DNA of 64,000 nucleotides from Bedellia somnulentella (Eukaryota > Arthropoda > Insecta > Lepidoptera > Bedelliidae): the NCBI GenBank assembly GCA_963576735.1, contig OY755174.1, positions 7,192,001 through 7,256,000 on the forward strand, read 5' to 3'. Shown here one piece after another: positions 11,356 through 22,785 of this stretch (position 1 is its first letter; every line of letters begins with the position of its first letter). The notes below the pieces were generated by a model, which was not told the DNA's origin, did not search any database, and was given only the letters and a program-made list of their open reading frames with translations. The translations under genes and the position numbers were made by a program.

Positions 11356-11592
11356 AACGTTCACGCCTTATATTCCAAAGGGGGTTGGCAGAGGAACTAA
11401 TACTTCTGAACATCACGTGACATTATGTCACCTGGTGTTCAGAGTACCCACGTATAGCTTTGAAAGTGTACTCATGTGATATGGGGCAGGCCTATCGCCG
11501 TTTTGTACGAATGCACTGTCACATGACATAGTACAACTTAGCCATATGGGTTTTCTCACGATGTTATCCCTCACCGTTTTTACCATGATAAA
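11356..11592 (-). mobile_element. SINE-A copy, 5'-truncated
   Basis: On minus it covers the body from the GTGAGGGATAAC region through CATATGGCTAAGTTGTACTA, CGGCGATAGGCCTGCCCC, GGTGTTCAGAAGT to GGCGTGAACGTT. The tRNA head is absent. Confidence 0.7.
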
Positions 11593-14295
11593 TATATATT
11601 ATTATTATTTTAAATATATAATTCGCAACATTCAAAAAGGAAACGCAAAAGTTTGCACCAAAGTAGCTACTAAATTCGTTCCACGGCTCAGAAGATTCGC
11701 TCCTGCCTTTGTGGACGAAACCTATCGTTTCAAGAGTTCATTGATTAAAATCGACTGTACGATTCAACGGTCCATCGCGCTTTTCGATTACTCCTTTGTT
11801 CACTCACACGAAGGACCACTATTCTAGTAAAACAAATGAGATCAGTGAGTGAAATAAAATTAAACTAGATATACGCAACGCACGCCATTGGAGTAGGCAG
11901 GGACTATCAATTAAAGTGTAATGCAGAGTATGCAGGCACCAACTATATTTTGATTAAAATATATCTAATATAGGTATAAAATTCTCATGTCACAGTGTTT
12001 GATAAGGGGTGTCTACCCCTAACATTATTTTTTTATTTTATAGACTACAAATTCCTTAGAAATCATTTAAATAATAATACTTTCACTAAAATAAATATCA
12101 ATTATTACTAAATTTATAAACATAATTTATAAATGAAGAGTACGAAGATGAAAATACTTTATGACCTATGCTGATATAAATTTTACAATTACTTCGTAAA
12201 TCTAGAAAGATTTCTAGAATAGACACACCCGATACGTAACCCTTAAACTTCGCGTATCCCCTAAGAATTGTATAAGAGCAATATGATTCCAGTTGGAAGT
12301 TGGGAAGCTTGGTTCCGCAGTAACACTGATTCATTTTACAGATTCACACATTACAATTTCAAGCCTTCAGGGAAGCCATAGCCTGAGCATTAGAATTTCT
12401 TTATCCAACTATGGAGGTTGAGCAGAAAAAATAAGCGAAAATAGAAGATGTTCGTTAACTTATTATCTTTTAAAAATAACAGTCCATAATGTGTGAAAAA
12501 TATTAAGCACATGCTTCTGTCTGGAATAACATTTAATCAATGTTAATTAGTGGACTTCATATGATTCCCCTGAAACCACCGTAATAATAAAATAAAATAG
12601 GTAGAGCATTAAGTATTAATTTAAAGTATTAAAGGCTAAGTATTATATACTTAAATAAAACAGAACTGATGAGTTATATTATTATTTTACTTTTAAGGTC
12701 TTAAGGATGTAATTCCAAAGTAGTTGGGAAGGTTACCAGTAGATACTTACCCAAAATATAGTATCCCATTCCAAATAGTTTTTTTAAGGATTAAAATGTA
12801 TTAATCACTTTTTATTGTTACTGCCGGCTACAGAATATGACATATCGCCCTAGGTTGATAATATCTTTTCACATTTGTTTATTGTCAAATAAAACGGGAT
12901 TTGCAATGAAACAGTTTAAGGTCCTTTTGTTACATCACACTGATAATCACCGCTCCCCGTTTCACTCGCTCAATACCAATGAACTTTAAACTCGACTGTT
13001 TGAATAAGACAGTTATACATTATTCACTATTTGCAGAGTTCCCCTCGCAAATGCAATTGTGCAATTCTCGCTCAACTTTTTTAAGAACCCGATGGCACCC
13101 TGCGGCCTCGACCCTCTAGTTTCTTGATAACTTCATTCCGAATATCTTTGTATGAAGTGCAGGATGATATTAAACAAAACGGAGGCCGTGACTTGCGAAA
13201 TTGATGTCAAACACACGATCATTTCATTTCTATTTAACGAATGATTAATAATCGGTTTCTATTTGAACAGCTAACGTCTGGGTGTGGAGATGAAATGATT
13301 TGATGAATCATTGTCGTTTAATAATGTCACACAACATTAATATCAGAAATTTCTATTCACTTGAAAGCATGCAGATATTGTATTTCTGATCATTTTGCTT
13401 CCCATGCGTTAACTTATAAATTTATATAAAGTAATGAAAAAATGAGGGCTCTAAATTGTTCATTGATAAATGAGTACTGAAGTGAAATTATAGCTGGGTC
13501 ACAGATTTAAAAGTATTTATTGATAACTATAATGTAAAATATCCAAAGAATTATTGTCTTTTTAAAATTATCAACTAATATTGAATTAGTTTATTCCGTG
13601 TGACAAAATACTGCTTGGCCTACATTAGCAATTAAGGCTTGCAAAAAATACGCACACCTTGAATTTAATAGAAAAAAGAACACACAGCGACAGCATCTTT
13701 TGCATGCGTCAGTCCCACACCGTTTCACCAGGATGCAGTCTGCACCAACATGCAAGTCGGGACGATACACGGGCGGGTCCCCCGGGCCTCGTTTCATAAC
13801 GATCGTCCCACTCGGGGACACAGCCAAATGGAACAATTTGATCACGATACAGGAAATTGTTTTTGTACGAATTTAAGTTGATAACAAAAAACATATAGGC
13901 GATTATTTTTTTCGGAAATATTACTTAACTGTGAGTGTAAACTTTAATCCCAAAGGAAAAGTCAGTGCTGTGGCATCTGTACTTGACCAATTTTGGAAGT
14001 TAAGATGTTTTTAACTTAGAATATACAGAAAATAATTTTAAGGTTGCTGTGTATAATAAATTCTGGTATGCAAAAAATCTTTTAGAGTTTTGTCTTACAC
14101 AAATAAATATATTTATTTTGTTTAGGCGTATAAACCAACGAATAGGCGTAGGTCTCACCTGCACCCACCATTGACCCTAAAAAGACCTGGACTCATTCTA
14201 AAATCTACACGCAACTGAATTAGACATTTTAGCCAACGCTTTTTTCTCATTAATCTACAGGATGTTCCATTAACTACAAAACTGTCGAGCCTCGA
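11593..14295. other. Mostly unassigned; two orphan open stretches
   Basis: An open stretch within 11546-11827 (plus) encodes a basic peptide (KVCTKVATKFVPRLRRFAP) of unknown kind that starts inside the SINE. A GC-rich patch at 13700-13850 lies inside an 84-codon minus frame (13591-13845) with GPGDPPVYRPDLHVGADC-like residues. Neither is recognised and both may be repeat remnants. Short repeat fragments lie at 11880-11912 (CACGCCATTGGAGTAGGCAG) and 11985-12060 (shared with 45522-45745). Nothing else stands out. Confidence 0.35.
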
Positions 14296-14405
14296 AAGAC
14301 CCCAGTTCGATTCCTGCCCCATTGCACAATACTCAAGGGTGAACCATATTTCAAGTGCAGGATTACTTTGGGGCAAAGTGCGAATATGTAATGTATGTCC
14401 GTGAC
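14296..14405 (+). mobile_element. Possible tRNA-derived SINE fragment
   Basis: A B-box-like CCCAGTTCGATTCCTGCCCC is preceded by CTGTCGAGCCTCG. No good A box is seen. Single occurrence in the window. Confidence 0.3.
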
Positions 14406-14639
14406 AGCTGATCACCTTAATCTAAAGCTTTAAATTTAAGACCAGTTTTATTGCTTTAGGCCAGATCTTTTTAATCTGGCACACGCGACCCTTTTTGTAC
14501 TCGCCAAATGCCTTTTTTGTACTATATAGAGAGAGTGGAGCAGTTTAAAATAAGAACATCTTTACCGTAATACTTCTACGTTTAAATAGGTTATATTAAT
14601 TAGTTATTAAGTTTGTTTTTTTAGTATATTATTTTATTA

Positions 14640-14903
14640 CTAGCTGACCCAACAGACTTAGTACTGTAAATTTGCTTATACCAAACTTTAGTCGTTTTTT
14701 CCGATACTCTGAGTTCAATCAGGCGTGAATATTTTATTTTTCAAATGTTTCCGGGATATAAAGTATTCTAGTTGATAATTCGAGTCATTATCTAGCATTC
14801 TGCTAAATTACATTTACATACATTTTATAATTGAGAAGCCTTTTCATCTCAAACACACAAACATCCAAACATCTAAACTTTCACATTTATAACATTAATA
14901 GGA
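14640..14903 (-). mobile_element. Short non-autonomous Helitron
   Basis: Read on minus, it begins TCCTATTAATGTTATAAATG, directly after an A, and ends GGGTCAGCTAG directly before a T. TC start, CTAG end and insertion between A and T are the Helitron signature. At 264 bp it can hold no Rep/helicase gene. The body has GTTTGGATGTTTGTGTG. Ends differ from the pair at 23809 and 47267, so it is another subfamily. Confidence 0.65.
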
Positions 14904-15182
14904 TCAATTGTATTTAAATACAAAGAAGTAAAATCGAAGAGTATGTTCGTAACATTCAAATAGCCGTTTGTTAGAACATGCATGAATGTAAATACATATA
15001 CCAAATTATTAAATATTTGTCGGTTTGTTACGGCTAACTTCTGAAAGGGATTTACCGATTTCGATACTTTAACTGGTGGATAGCTCATTAGCTATGTCTA
15101 TGTATGTCTTCGGATGCAAAAAATATTCCAAGACAAGTAAGGAGTGCTTAGCCGAGGCGTGGCGGTCTTAATATAAAAAGTT

Positions 15183-16548
15183 TCATATGAAAGAAAGAAA
15201 GAAAAATCATTTATTTGGTAAAAAATAAAAAAAACAACAATATATACATACATATCTTGTAAGAATCATATTATTTTTAGGCGAAGTTAAAATAAAAGTG
15301 AAAATGTAATATGGATGATAGTTAAACTTAATTTGCATTTTATACAATCAGTTAAGCCTGGTTAAGGTTCCGTAACAAAAAAAAAGAAAATATATCAAAA
15401 TTTGAATGAGGTTCCTCATACATAAAAAACTTATTTTTTTGCTTGCAGAGACTATACAATATTGAGTTACTAAATTAACTGAATATATTGTAGTCTTTGC
15501 AGTACCCATTGTAAGCAAATTGAATTCTCATTTGGTTTTATATTGAGTAATGTAAGTAACGCACAAATGCCCATCAACAAATTGATCTTGTCTAATGTGT
15601 TATCTACAAATCAGTTATTAAAAGTCACGTGGCAGAGGCACCCAGCATCAATAAAAACCAATTCATTTTAATTTCTGGCACTTTTTTATTGAAACTTAAT
15701 AAGTACTGGTGTTAACACAAGTGGCATACGCCGGAAGCTCCATATAACCGGATACCATGAGCATTGAAATCAATTTACAAACTTATATGAGTTCACACGT
15801 TATGAGTATTACTTATATGTGTAAACAGTGTGATTATAGCAATGCAATGGGAGCGAAAATTTGTATTTCATATATTTCAAGAGTAGAACATGCAGCTTAA
15901 CAACACATACCGTTATTCTAGTAATTATAATTTTATTCAACCTAGTATCTAGTCAAAATGTCTTTAATGTAATGAACGAATTAATTAGTAATTGATTCAT
16001 ACAGTGTAACAATAATAAGAGTTTAATTCTTTTAGCCGGATCTTAGGTTGTAAAATATTGAGATTAATTTTAAAATCATTTATTGTTTCCGAAAAGACCA
16101 CGGACGAAAGTTTCATCATCATAATTACGGAGATTCAGTTTTATTAATCACAAGTTTTTATTATAAAAGAAACAATCATAAACATAATAAAAGATAGCAA
16201 AACATCGACCCTGAAAGACTTATTCTTATTAATATTTTGTTCATCCCTTCAACCATTTTATGCAAAATCCCTTATGTTGGTTTTTATTTAAATGGACTAA
16301 ATTCATTGACATGGCGCTACGTTGATTTATGAATAAATACTTTATTTAGATTACTTCCTACAAACTCACATCGATGACTTCATAACAAAGCAGAGTAGAG
16401 ATAGTTCAAATAACTTTCGTAGTCGATTGTACATCGCGACTCTATTGATAGTGATTGTGGCGATGAGTTACGAGCCCAATAAATTATTGTTAATATACTT
16501 GTTAACTGTTGATTAAGAGTGAAAGACCCAACTTGCTGTATTGGATAA
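15183..16548. other. Unassigned; a (GAAA)n retroelement tail at its left edge
   Basis: At 15183-15215 the minus strand reads CCAAATAAATGATTTTTC and then (TTTC)n, which looks like the 3' tail of a minus-strand retroelement whose body I cannot delimit. The remainder to 16548 is AT-rich with no feature recognised. Confidence 0.35.
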
Positions 16549-16557
16549 ATAAATGCG

Positions 16558-16812
16558 TACATACTTATACTCACGGCTATAAATCCCTTAACGGGGTAGC
16601 CAGAGCTTTGGAATGAGAAACTCCTAAGCCACTTTTGGAAGTTGAGTGGGGAAAAGATGGTAATAATAAATAATTGTTGGTGACGGGTCTCCTACCACAT
16701 CGCCCAAAAATTACTTCAAAAGCCCCTATACCCTTAGTCGCCTTTTACGATCACCACGGGTAGAAATGGGGTAGTGTTATTCTAAGCCAACACTACACGG
16801 CTAAAATAAAAT
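16558..16812 (-). mobile_element. Full-length unit B copy with 9-bp target duplication
   Basis: ATAAATGCG lies at 16549-16557 and 16813-16821. On minus GCCGTGTAGTGTTGGCTTAG is preceded by 11 A/T-rich bases, then the full family order follows to GGGATTTATAGCCGTGAGTAT and a short tail. Confidence 0.75.
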
Positions 16813-18369
16813 ATAAATGCGATTGTTGATAATTGTTGGTTTAAGTTTGATGTTTTATTTACAGTATTTGTCTCTTACTTTACCTACTCCTAAACACAAT
16901 CTTACCATTTTTATGTGCAATAGAGTAAGTGTAGATAGTTTTTATAACATAAGTAATTACAGTAGTAATAAAGTAAACCTTCACAAAGTTATCCATCCAT
17001 CTTTTTATTTGTGATTATGATTGTAAGCATTAAAAGATTTTTACCCCATTTCTTACCGTAAATGACTTTTAGCAATTTAGTTGGAGACCTATAAACCTAT
17101 CACCAACAATCCTTAGTTACAAAATCTTTAACCACCCTTATAAAATTGATTTTACCTAAGCTGTACCTACCCTCTGGGATAAAAATGGTCACAGAAAGAT
17201 ATAATAAAGATAAACAAAAGCATACTAAAGTGTACAGAACCCTACTATGCGATAAAAACAGTGACAATAAGTAAGTAAAACACGACAAATCAACATAGAA
17301 AATAGAAAGCAACTTTTTCCCAGGATAATTTGATATCGAAAACGGAACAAGGACATAACTGACAACGCACTTTATTGTGGATGCTCAAAAAGAGGAAACA
17401 TTCGCTTCCGTGCGGAGATTTATGTGTTTATCTACAAATAACTATGTTTGTGTACTCCACTGGTAGTGGATATGATGACAAGTTATGAATAGAGCAAATA
17501 AATATGTGTATTTTGACAAATATAGGTTTCTTTGCATTATTAATATTATTGAAAGATCAAAGATTTGTGTCATACTAATGATCTGACCTAGTTCTGCATT
17601 CATATCAAGCCTTTAAAGTATTAATCTGAAGTAAGTACCTATTTATGGGATAAGGTCAAATCCATGTCGCTGTAGAGGAATATTGTAATTTTCTATATAC
17701 GTATTTCATACTCTTATATTTGCACACAACTTAATGCCAAAGTTGAGAAACTAGTGGTTATGAAAGCTGTAATTATTAATCACTTTTTATTTAAAGGTTT
17801 AAGTGTGATATTAGATTTTACGGTTTATTTATAGGAGAAAATCAATACAGCCTCATAATAACATAAGGCAAATATTTAACACGGCAACTAAAATCCTTTT
17901 TAGGCAACTTTCTATTAGGTCACAAAAAAACTAATTTTGCAGTGATTAAATATCTTAGCAACTATTAAACTATACAAGCAACAAAATGCTGGGATCAAAA
18001 AACTAAAAAAACGGCTGCTACTGTAAGGTATCAAATATATCAAGCGGGATCAGTGAAAAACTGGTTCAGGTATTATAAAACCTAATGTGGCGACTAATTT
18101 TTCCGAGGGGATATCATACATTCTTCAGTGGCAACTATTGGATTTCTTTATAAAAATACACATCTGGCAGCGATTTTTAGGTAGCATTGAAACTGAAAAT
18201 GGGTATTATAATAATGTGTTTGGATATTAAAATATTGTTTGCAGATTCGTAAATTCTTGGAAAGGCGGCAAATGCGCTCGCTGGCTTTTTTATTTTTGTG
18301 ACTATTATATTAAGTAAATTACATATTATGTGTATTGAAGTAAAAATTAATGAAACTAAAATATATTAG

Positions 18370-18472
18370 ATAATTTAAATCTTTTTGTTCATGAAAACCT
18401 CATGTGGGGATTATTACTAATAAATAAAGAATAAATAAAGGAATGAAAAATTACGATTCCCGCCTGTGTGTG
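18370..18472 (-). mobile_element. SINE body fragment joined to an inverted tRNA T-arm piece
   Basis: The stretch at about 18370-18449 is nearly identical to 26648-26740, the body of the tRNA-headed SINE (shared words TTCATGAAAACCTCATGTGG and AAAGAATAAATAAAGGAA). Next to it, 18454-18469 reads CGATTCCCGCCTGTGT. That is the exact reverse complement of 26744-26759, where the same 16 bases sit in the opposite orientation relative to the body. The fragment directly abuts the 19-T run at 18473-18491. Confidence 0.55.
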
Positions 18473-18757
18473 TTTTTTTTTTTTTTTTTTTGAAGTAAAA
18501 AAATATATTTTTAGTATAAATGCAAAAACATCTTAAATTAAAACTTAAGAACGCTTAATTAATTGAAAACCAAGGAAAATGTACAAGTATAAAATAAATG
18601 CACTTTAAAGTTTATATCTTACAATCATTTAAACTTTTTTTTTTTATAATATAGCTCTTTATTCATATTCAATAAATTAACATATATTTACACATTTAAC
18701 TATATATACAGGTAAAAAATAAAATAAAATTATAATATATGAAAAACCTAACCTACA

Positions 18758-19612
18758 TTAAATTATATAAAAAATACTCTCGAAATCGCTGCCGCCTGGT
18801 GGCAGGGTTCCGAGAAGGCTGGCTGCATTACCCCTTTGAATCGCTAAGCTGATTCTTTGAGCGAAGAATGCGCCAGCCCTCGGATCTCCGCATTTCTCGA
18901 TCAGGCGCGTCGAAATTTCTTTGAAAAAACGACGCGCATCTGGGCCCCACGGACCGAGAGTCTCTACAGCAAAAGCTGAGAAGTAATGCTCCCCAGCTAA
19001 ATTGCTATATTTGCGCCTCTTCAGACCCTCAGCTTCAGCTGCCGCAGTGCCAGCTTTAGATGCAGACCCCGACAAATGAGACGGCGCTAGCGTGTCGACG
19101 CAGGTAGCGTCCCACACCAGCGTCCTCCCATTCTTCCATGGAATCAATGACATTCCGTCTGGTCTCTTACCATCGTCCCGCAGCAAACCTGATGGCTCCA
19201 GGATTGCTGGTATGTGGACAGTGGTAAGGGCCCGTCTGATAATATCATTGATTGCAGCATGGCGAGGTATGCGACCAGCACTACGACGACATGATAATCC
19301 ATGGTGCCCCAACTGATCGACAAATACTCCACAGCGGCAGCGATGTCTCTCATTTATTTTGGTGCCCAATCGCAGACCCATAGCTAAAGAAAAGGAGCCT
19401 CTGTCTAGCAATGTGCCGAGGTTGCTCGATGGTAATGCTCTCAACCAATGCCCAGAATCTGGCTCACAGCAAGCCAAGAGACGCGCCCGCTCCGCCAAGT
19501 CAAGAGCTGAACTAAGAAGATTTGCTTGAACTTGACAGCAGAGGGGCTCGTCCCATTGCCTCTGAGATGCCAGACTGATGGGAACATTGACAGTAGGACC
19601 AACTATATCCAT
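18758..19612 (-). pseudogene. Retrotransposon ORF, segment 3: C-terminus of RT, CCHC knuckle and endonuclease
   Basis: This 284-codon segment lies directly downstream of a TAG (19613-19615) in the same frame as the RT segment. The CCHC-type knuckle RCRCGVFVDQLGHHGLSC lies near residues 91-108 of the segment. The restriction-like endonuclease core follows (KRPDGMSLIPW, then TLVWDATCVDTLAPSH), giving the RPD...D arrangement typical of R2-type enzymes that nick the target. The start ATG adjacent to the stop is probably fortuitous. The stop is natural, a TAA-class end before an AT-rich 3' UTR. The only lesion between this and the RT is the single stop codon, so loss of function is recent or readthrough occurs. 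Confidence 0.75.
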
Positions 19613-21091
19613 CTAAACTTTCTTAGCATCTGTGAGATCGATGATCTCTGCCGAACTTAAAGCTTTACTAATGATGCTTAAGAAAAGATTGTAATTGGCA
19701 AAACCAGATGACAAGAAAGCTGGTAAGGCTATACTTGAAACGCTGCGGATCCCAATACCACCGTACCGTATTGGGAGCGTGGCTTGTGTCCAGCAGCGTT
19801 CATTTAAGGAAATGTTGAGAATTTTGATCAAAGTGTTTTTAATCACGTTGTCTATGTCCGAAAGGACTGAGATTTGCCTCCATAAACCAGAACATCTCAG
19901 TACATAAGTAAATTTTGGAACAAACAAACAATACTTTATTATTGTATATGCTACATGAGGGTTAAGTTGTGCCAATAAAGAAGATGATTCCTGAAATTTA
20001 GAATTTTTTTCTGCTATAAATTTTGGAATAGAATCATCCAGAACTGGGGCACCTAGGAGGCGAAGCGAAGCCGAATTTAAAATTTTGATACCTGGGGCTA
20101 ATGAATTGAATTTTGATTGCATTTCTGTAACAGTTTCTTTGTTTAAATCGGGGCCAAAATACAGTTCACACTTTTCATAATTCAAATCTAGACCAATTTT
20201 TTTGAATTCTTCTATTATTGTTTTCAAATCGTTTATAACTTGTTTTGCCTCGCCTCCAATGGTGCCGTCATCCAGGTACCACACATTAAACTTGGAGGCT
20301 AAGTTTTTGATGTGTGGGTGTATAGCCAAACTGAATATAGCTGGGCCCAGAGGGTCACCTTGCTGGCAACCGACACATGAATTTAATAATTTTCCACGGT
20401 AGATCAATTTAGTAGGTTTGCTATAGCATTGCCAAAGGTAATTGTATAAAGCTGGAGTTTGTTCTTTGACTGCAGCCAGCAAGGCGGCTCTATCAACTGA
20501 GTTGAAAGCATTCTTTACATCCACTTTCAACAGAACGTCACTTCGGCAATGCTGCAGGAAAGCACGAACACTGTGAACAGCTGCTTCACAGCCGCCGCTG
20601 GTTCCGAAACCTAGTTGAACAGGTTGGAAGTAGTTTTTTATGTCCGTTACATGCTTACAGCATATTTTGGATACCAGCCGGCGGATAGTGTTTCCCACAG
20701 CGATTGGCCTGATACCTCCGTCTTTCTTTTTCAAAGCACACAGACTCGCCCCGTATAAAAGATCTGTGATGGTTTGAGATACTTTACCACTCAGGCAGAG
20801 ATTAACTAAATGCGTTATCTCATCCAAAAAAATTCTGCCGGCTTCCCCGACGGAAACACTCAATAAATCTTTGAAATGCTGAGGAGTCAGTCCATCGAGG
20901 CCGCCAGCAGAACCGTTTCTGAAAGAAGATATAGCAATGAGAACCTCGGCTGGAGTGGCTTCTGGTGGGTGAGCGGTATAATCGGGAGCATCAGGCGTCC
21001 TGGACATCTCTGATGAGAGTGGATGTTTTGCTCTCAAAGACTCCAAAGTCTCTTGGTCATCAGGGGCCACAGCGTCGCTTGAAAAAAGCAT
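19613..21091 (-). pseudogene. Retrotransposon ORF, segment 2: reverse transcriptase
   Basis: 492 codons from an internal ATG; the open frame actually extends upstream, stop-free, to the TAA at 21179-21181. RT motifs in order: GGLDGLTPQHFKDLL; KKDGGIRPIAVGNTIRRLVSK; QLGFGTSGGCEAAVH; KVDVKNAFNSVDR with the first catalytic Asp; GCQQGDPLGPAIFSLAIHP; WYLDDGTIGG with the YxDD box. All catalytic residues are present. The thumb region follows (LRLLGAPVLDD). It would prime target DNA for reverse transcription at the nick made by the endonuclease. It ends at an in-frame TAG after DLTDAKKV. Confidence 0.78.
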
Positions 21092-21178
21092 TTGTGCAGC
21101 CCCTTTTATGTCCCCATCTCCTAATTTAGTCTCAATTTTTTTAATATTATAATTAATATTTTTATTTGTAATTAATTT

Positions 21179-21688
21179 TTAATTTTGAAGTATAGGCTCT
21201 GGAATCGGATACACACATTTGCTCTTTATTTTGTGTGTCAGTGATATATTTCGATCCTTTTCATTTCTATTTATGGCTAAAACTGCATATGAAAAACCGA
21301 AAAAACTTTGCCAACTTTCAAAATCATTATTTTCAACCACGGCCTTTACTGTCTGGGCTAAAGATTTGGCAACACAAGCTCTAGCTCCTCGAGGAATCCG
21401 TTTAATTATGGGGATGGACGATTTCCATAAAGATATTTTTTCCCAAAGTAATGTATCTGACGAAACTGATACATTGATTGGGTGCGTGGATGACGAAGGT
21501 TGCGGAGAGGGTGAGTTCTTTGTTGTTAGACGGTGGCATTTCGAAATGTGTATGTTTAGACCCCTCTTCCCCTTAAAAGACCGTGGTTGACTACAATGGG
21601 GACATATTAATGTTGTTGAGTCGACACTGAAAGTTTCCGTAGCCGTGATCTGCGAACTGGGCACATTATTGCTAGTTGGTATGACCAT
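21179..21688 (-). pseudogene. Retrotransposon ORF, segment 1: N-terminal zinc finger
   Basis: 169 codons ending in TAA at 21179-21181, in the same frame as the RT segment (offset a multiple of three). Near residues 29-52 is a C2H2-type finger, CPHCSQPRSFKGKRGLNIH followed by ISKCH, the form used for target DNA binding by R2-like elements. A basic region with RIPRGARACVAKSLAQTVKA follows. Translation beyond the TAA stays open and carries a typical linker into the RT, so the TAA is a nonsense change in one original ORF. The 123-codon plus-strand frame at 21219-21590 is antisense. Confidence 0.72.
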
Positions 21689-22239
21689 AAATATAAAATT
21701 AATGTATCAAAACAATAATCATTTTATAAAAATGAAAATAAACATAGTCTGATGCCGCATGACATTGCGTCACTATCTCATAAAAAAAACACTTGACACT
21801 ACATGCTGCTTTCTGCACCAGCATTCTTCAACATCCAATCAGCTTTGATTTCCCTTTGTGGTTGTTATGGTAATGTTTTTTCTTCTTCCCGTTGCTTGGC
21901 AACTGTCAGATACTTCGTTTGTTGCAATTTAAATGAAATTTTTTAAATTTATAATGTTGAAAAATATGATACAATCCTTTTACTTTTCCTGTTCAAAATA
22001 CTTGTATAACGCAATCAGATGGTTATTTTCACTTCCATCGGGTTGAATTTTCTCTCCTTGTAAATTAAATATTTTTAAAAATATTTAAAAACCCGCGCGA
22101 TGGTAAATGTCCAAACTAAACTAAACTACCAAAAATATACCCTAATGGGCAGATGCAATTAAGATAGGGAAAGAAAACAGAGGGGAGAGGGGGGCGAAGC
22201 CTCCCTCATTAAAAAACAATTAATCACCACAAATGCGTT

Positions 22240-22345
22240 TGTGCTAGGTTAGGTTAGGGTTAGCTTATGCCCCTTAGAGCGGCTATTGCCTATTGGCAAC
22301 CTGCGAAGCGGGGTGACGTCGATACGCTGTTAGGTTAGGTTAAGT
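22240..22345. other. Paired TTAGG-like motifs around a GC-rich core
   Basis: AGGTTAGGTTAGGGTTAG at about 22250 and GTTAGGTTAGGTTAAG at about 22330 flank a GC-rich 70-bp stretch (CGAAGCGGGGTGACGTCGAT). TTAGG is the usual insect telomere repeat. Two or three degenerate copies are too few to call a telomeric insertion; this may be part of the retrotransposon leader or its promoter. Confidence 0.3.
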
Positions 22346-22785
22346 TGTGTAGGTGTAGGTTCATTTAAAAGAGGGAATGTTAATAAAATAGACCAAGAAT
22401 AGTTTTATTGCATGTCACAATTTGGTTAATTTAGATCCCTACAAATGTAGCCAAAAGTATTTTTTTTAAGATCTTGTTTGTATTTATTTGTGACCTTGGT
22501 CATGTTTATAGACAACCCCATTTTAGAATTTATGAGAGCCTATTTTAAGTTTTTTATCCGCCAATAATTTGTCGCCTTAGAAGAAATTCAATTGCCACAA
22601 AAGAAAGTCACTGCCAGATAAAATTTAAATAAAACCTCAAAACTCATTAAAAAGCCGCCGCTTTCTAGTTAAGATGCTACCTCTAATTAGTCGCCAAAGT
22701 AGATTATTTACCATCCATTTTCAGTTTTTTTACGACCCGGAATGGTATCAATTTGTCGCCGCGTTAAATACATGCCATAACATAA

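Larger units (their letters stand above)
18473..22300 (-). mobile_element. R2-type (restriction-like endonuclease) non-LTR retrotransposon
   Basis: On minus the order is: AT-rich 5' leader (edge uncertain, about 21.7-22.3 kb), zinc finger, reverse transcriptase, CCHC knuckle, restriction-like endonuclease, 3' UTR, and a poly(A) represented by 19 Ts at 18473-18491. A second T run at 18637-18647 is an alternative 3' end. A C-terminal endonuclease with PD/RPD and D motifs plus an N-terminal C2H2 finger defines the R2/NeSL/Utopia group, as opposed to APE-type LINEs. Insertion is site-specific in many relatives; here the poly(A) abuts a tRNA-like fragment. The 5' boundary is not defined. Confidence 0.7.
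17867..22776. mobile_element. 4.9-kb inverted-repeat element with perfect 9-bp target duplication
   Basis: Outer ends are GGCAAATATTTAACACGG (left) and, inverted, GGCATGTATTTAACGCGG (right); 18 of the first 22 bases agree. ATAACATAA is perfectly repeated just outside, at 17858-17866 and 22777-22785. Both ends continue for about 350 bp with dispersed copies of TGGCRACTAAT-like motifs and shared words such as TAGGTAGCAT, AACTGAAAATGG and TCTGGCAG. A 9-bp duplication with long, diverged ends and subterminal motif arrays resembles Mutator-like elements. No Mutator transposase is seen. The interior holds the SINE-like piece at 18370-18472 and the R2-like retrotransposon, the latter either nested or carried as cargo. 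Confidence 0.65.

Noticed and set aside
11546..11827. 93-codon plus ORF with a basic segment as a host gene
   Set aside because: Starts within a SINE copy and has no known family signature. Kept only as an unassigned open stretch.
21219..21590. 123-codon plus-strand ORF
   Set aside because: Antisense to the retrotransposon zinc-finger segment, whose motifs make the minus frame the real one.
22240..22345. Telomeric repeat insertion (TTAGG)n
   Set aside because: Only two to three degenerate units occur at each site, not an array.
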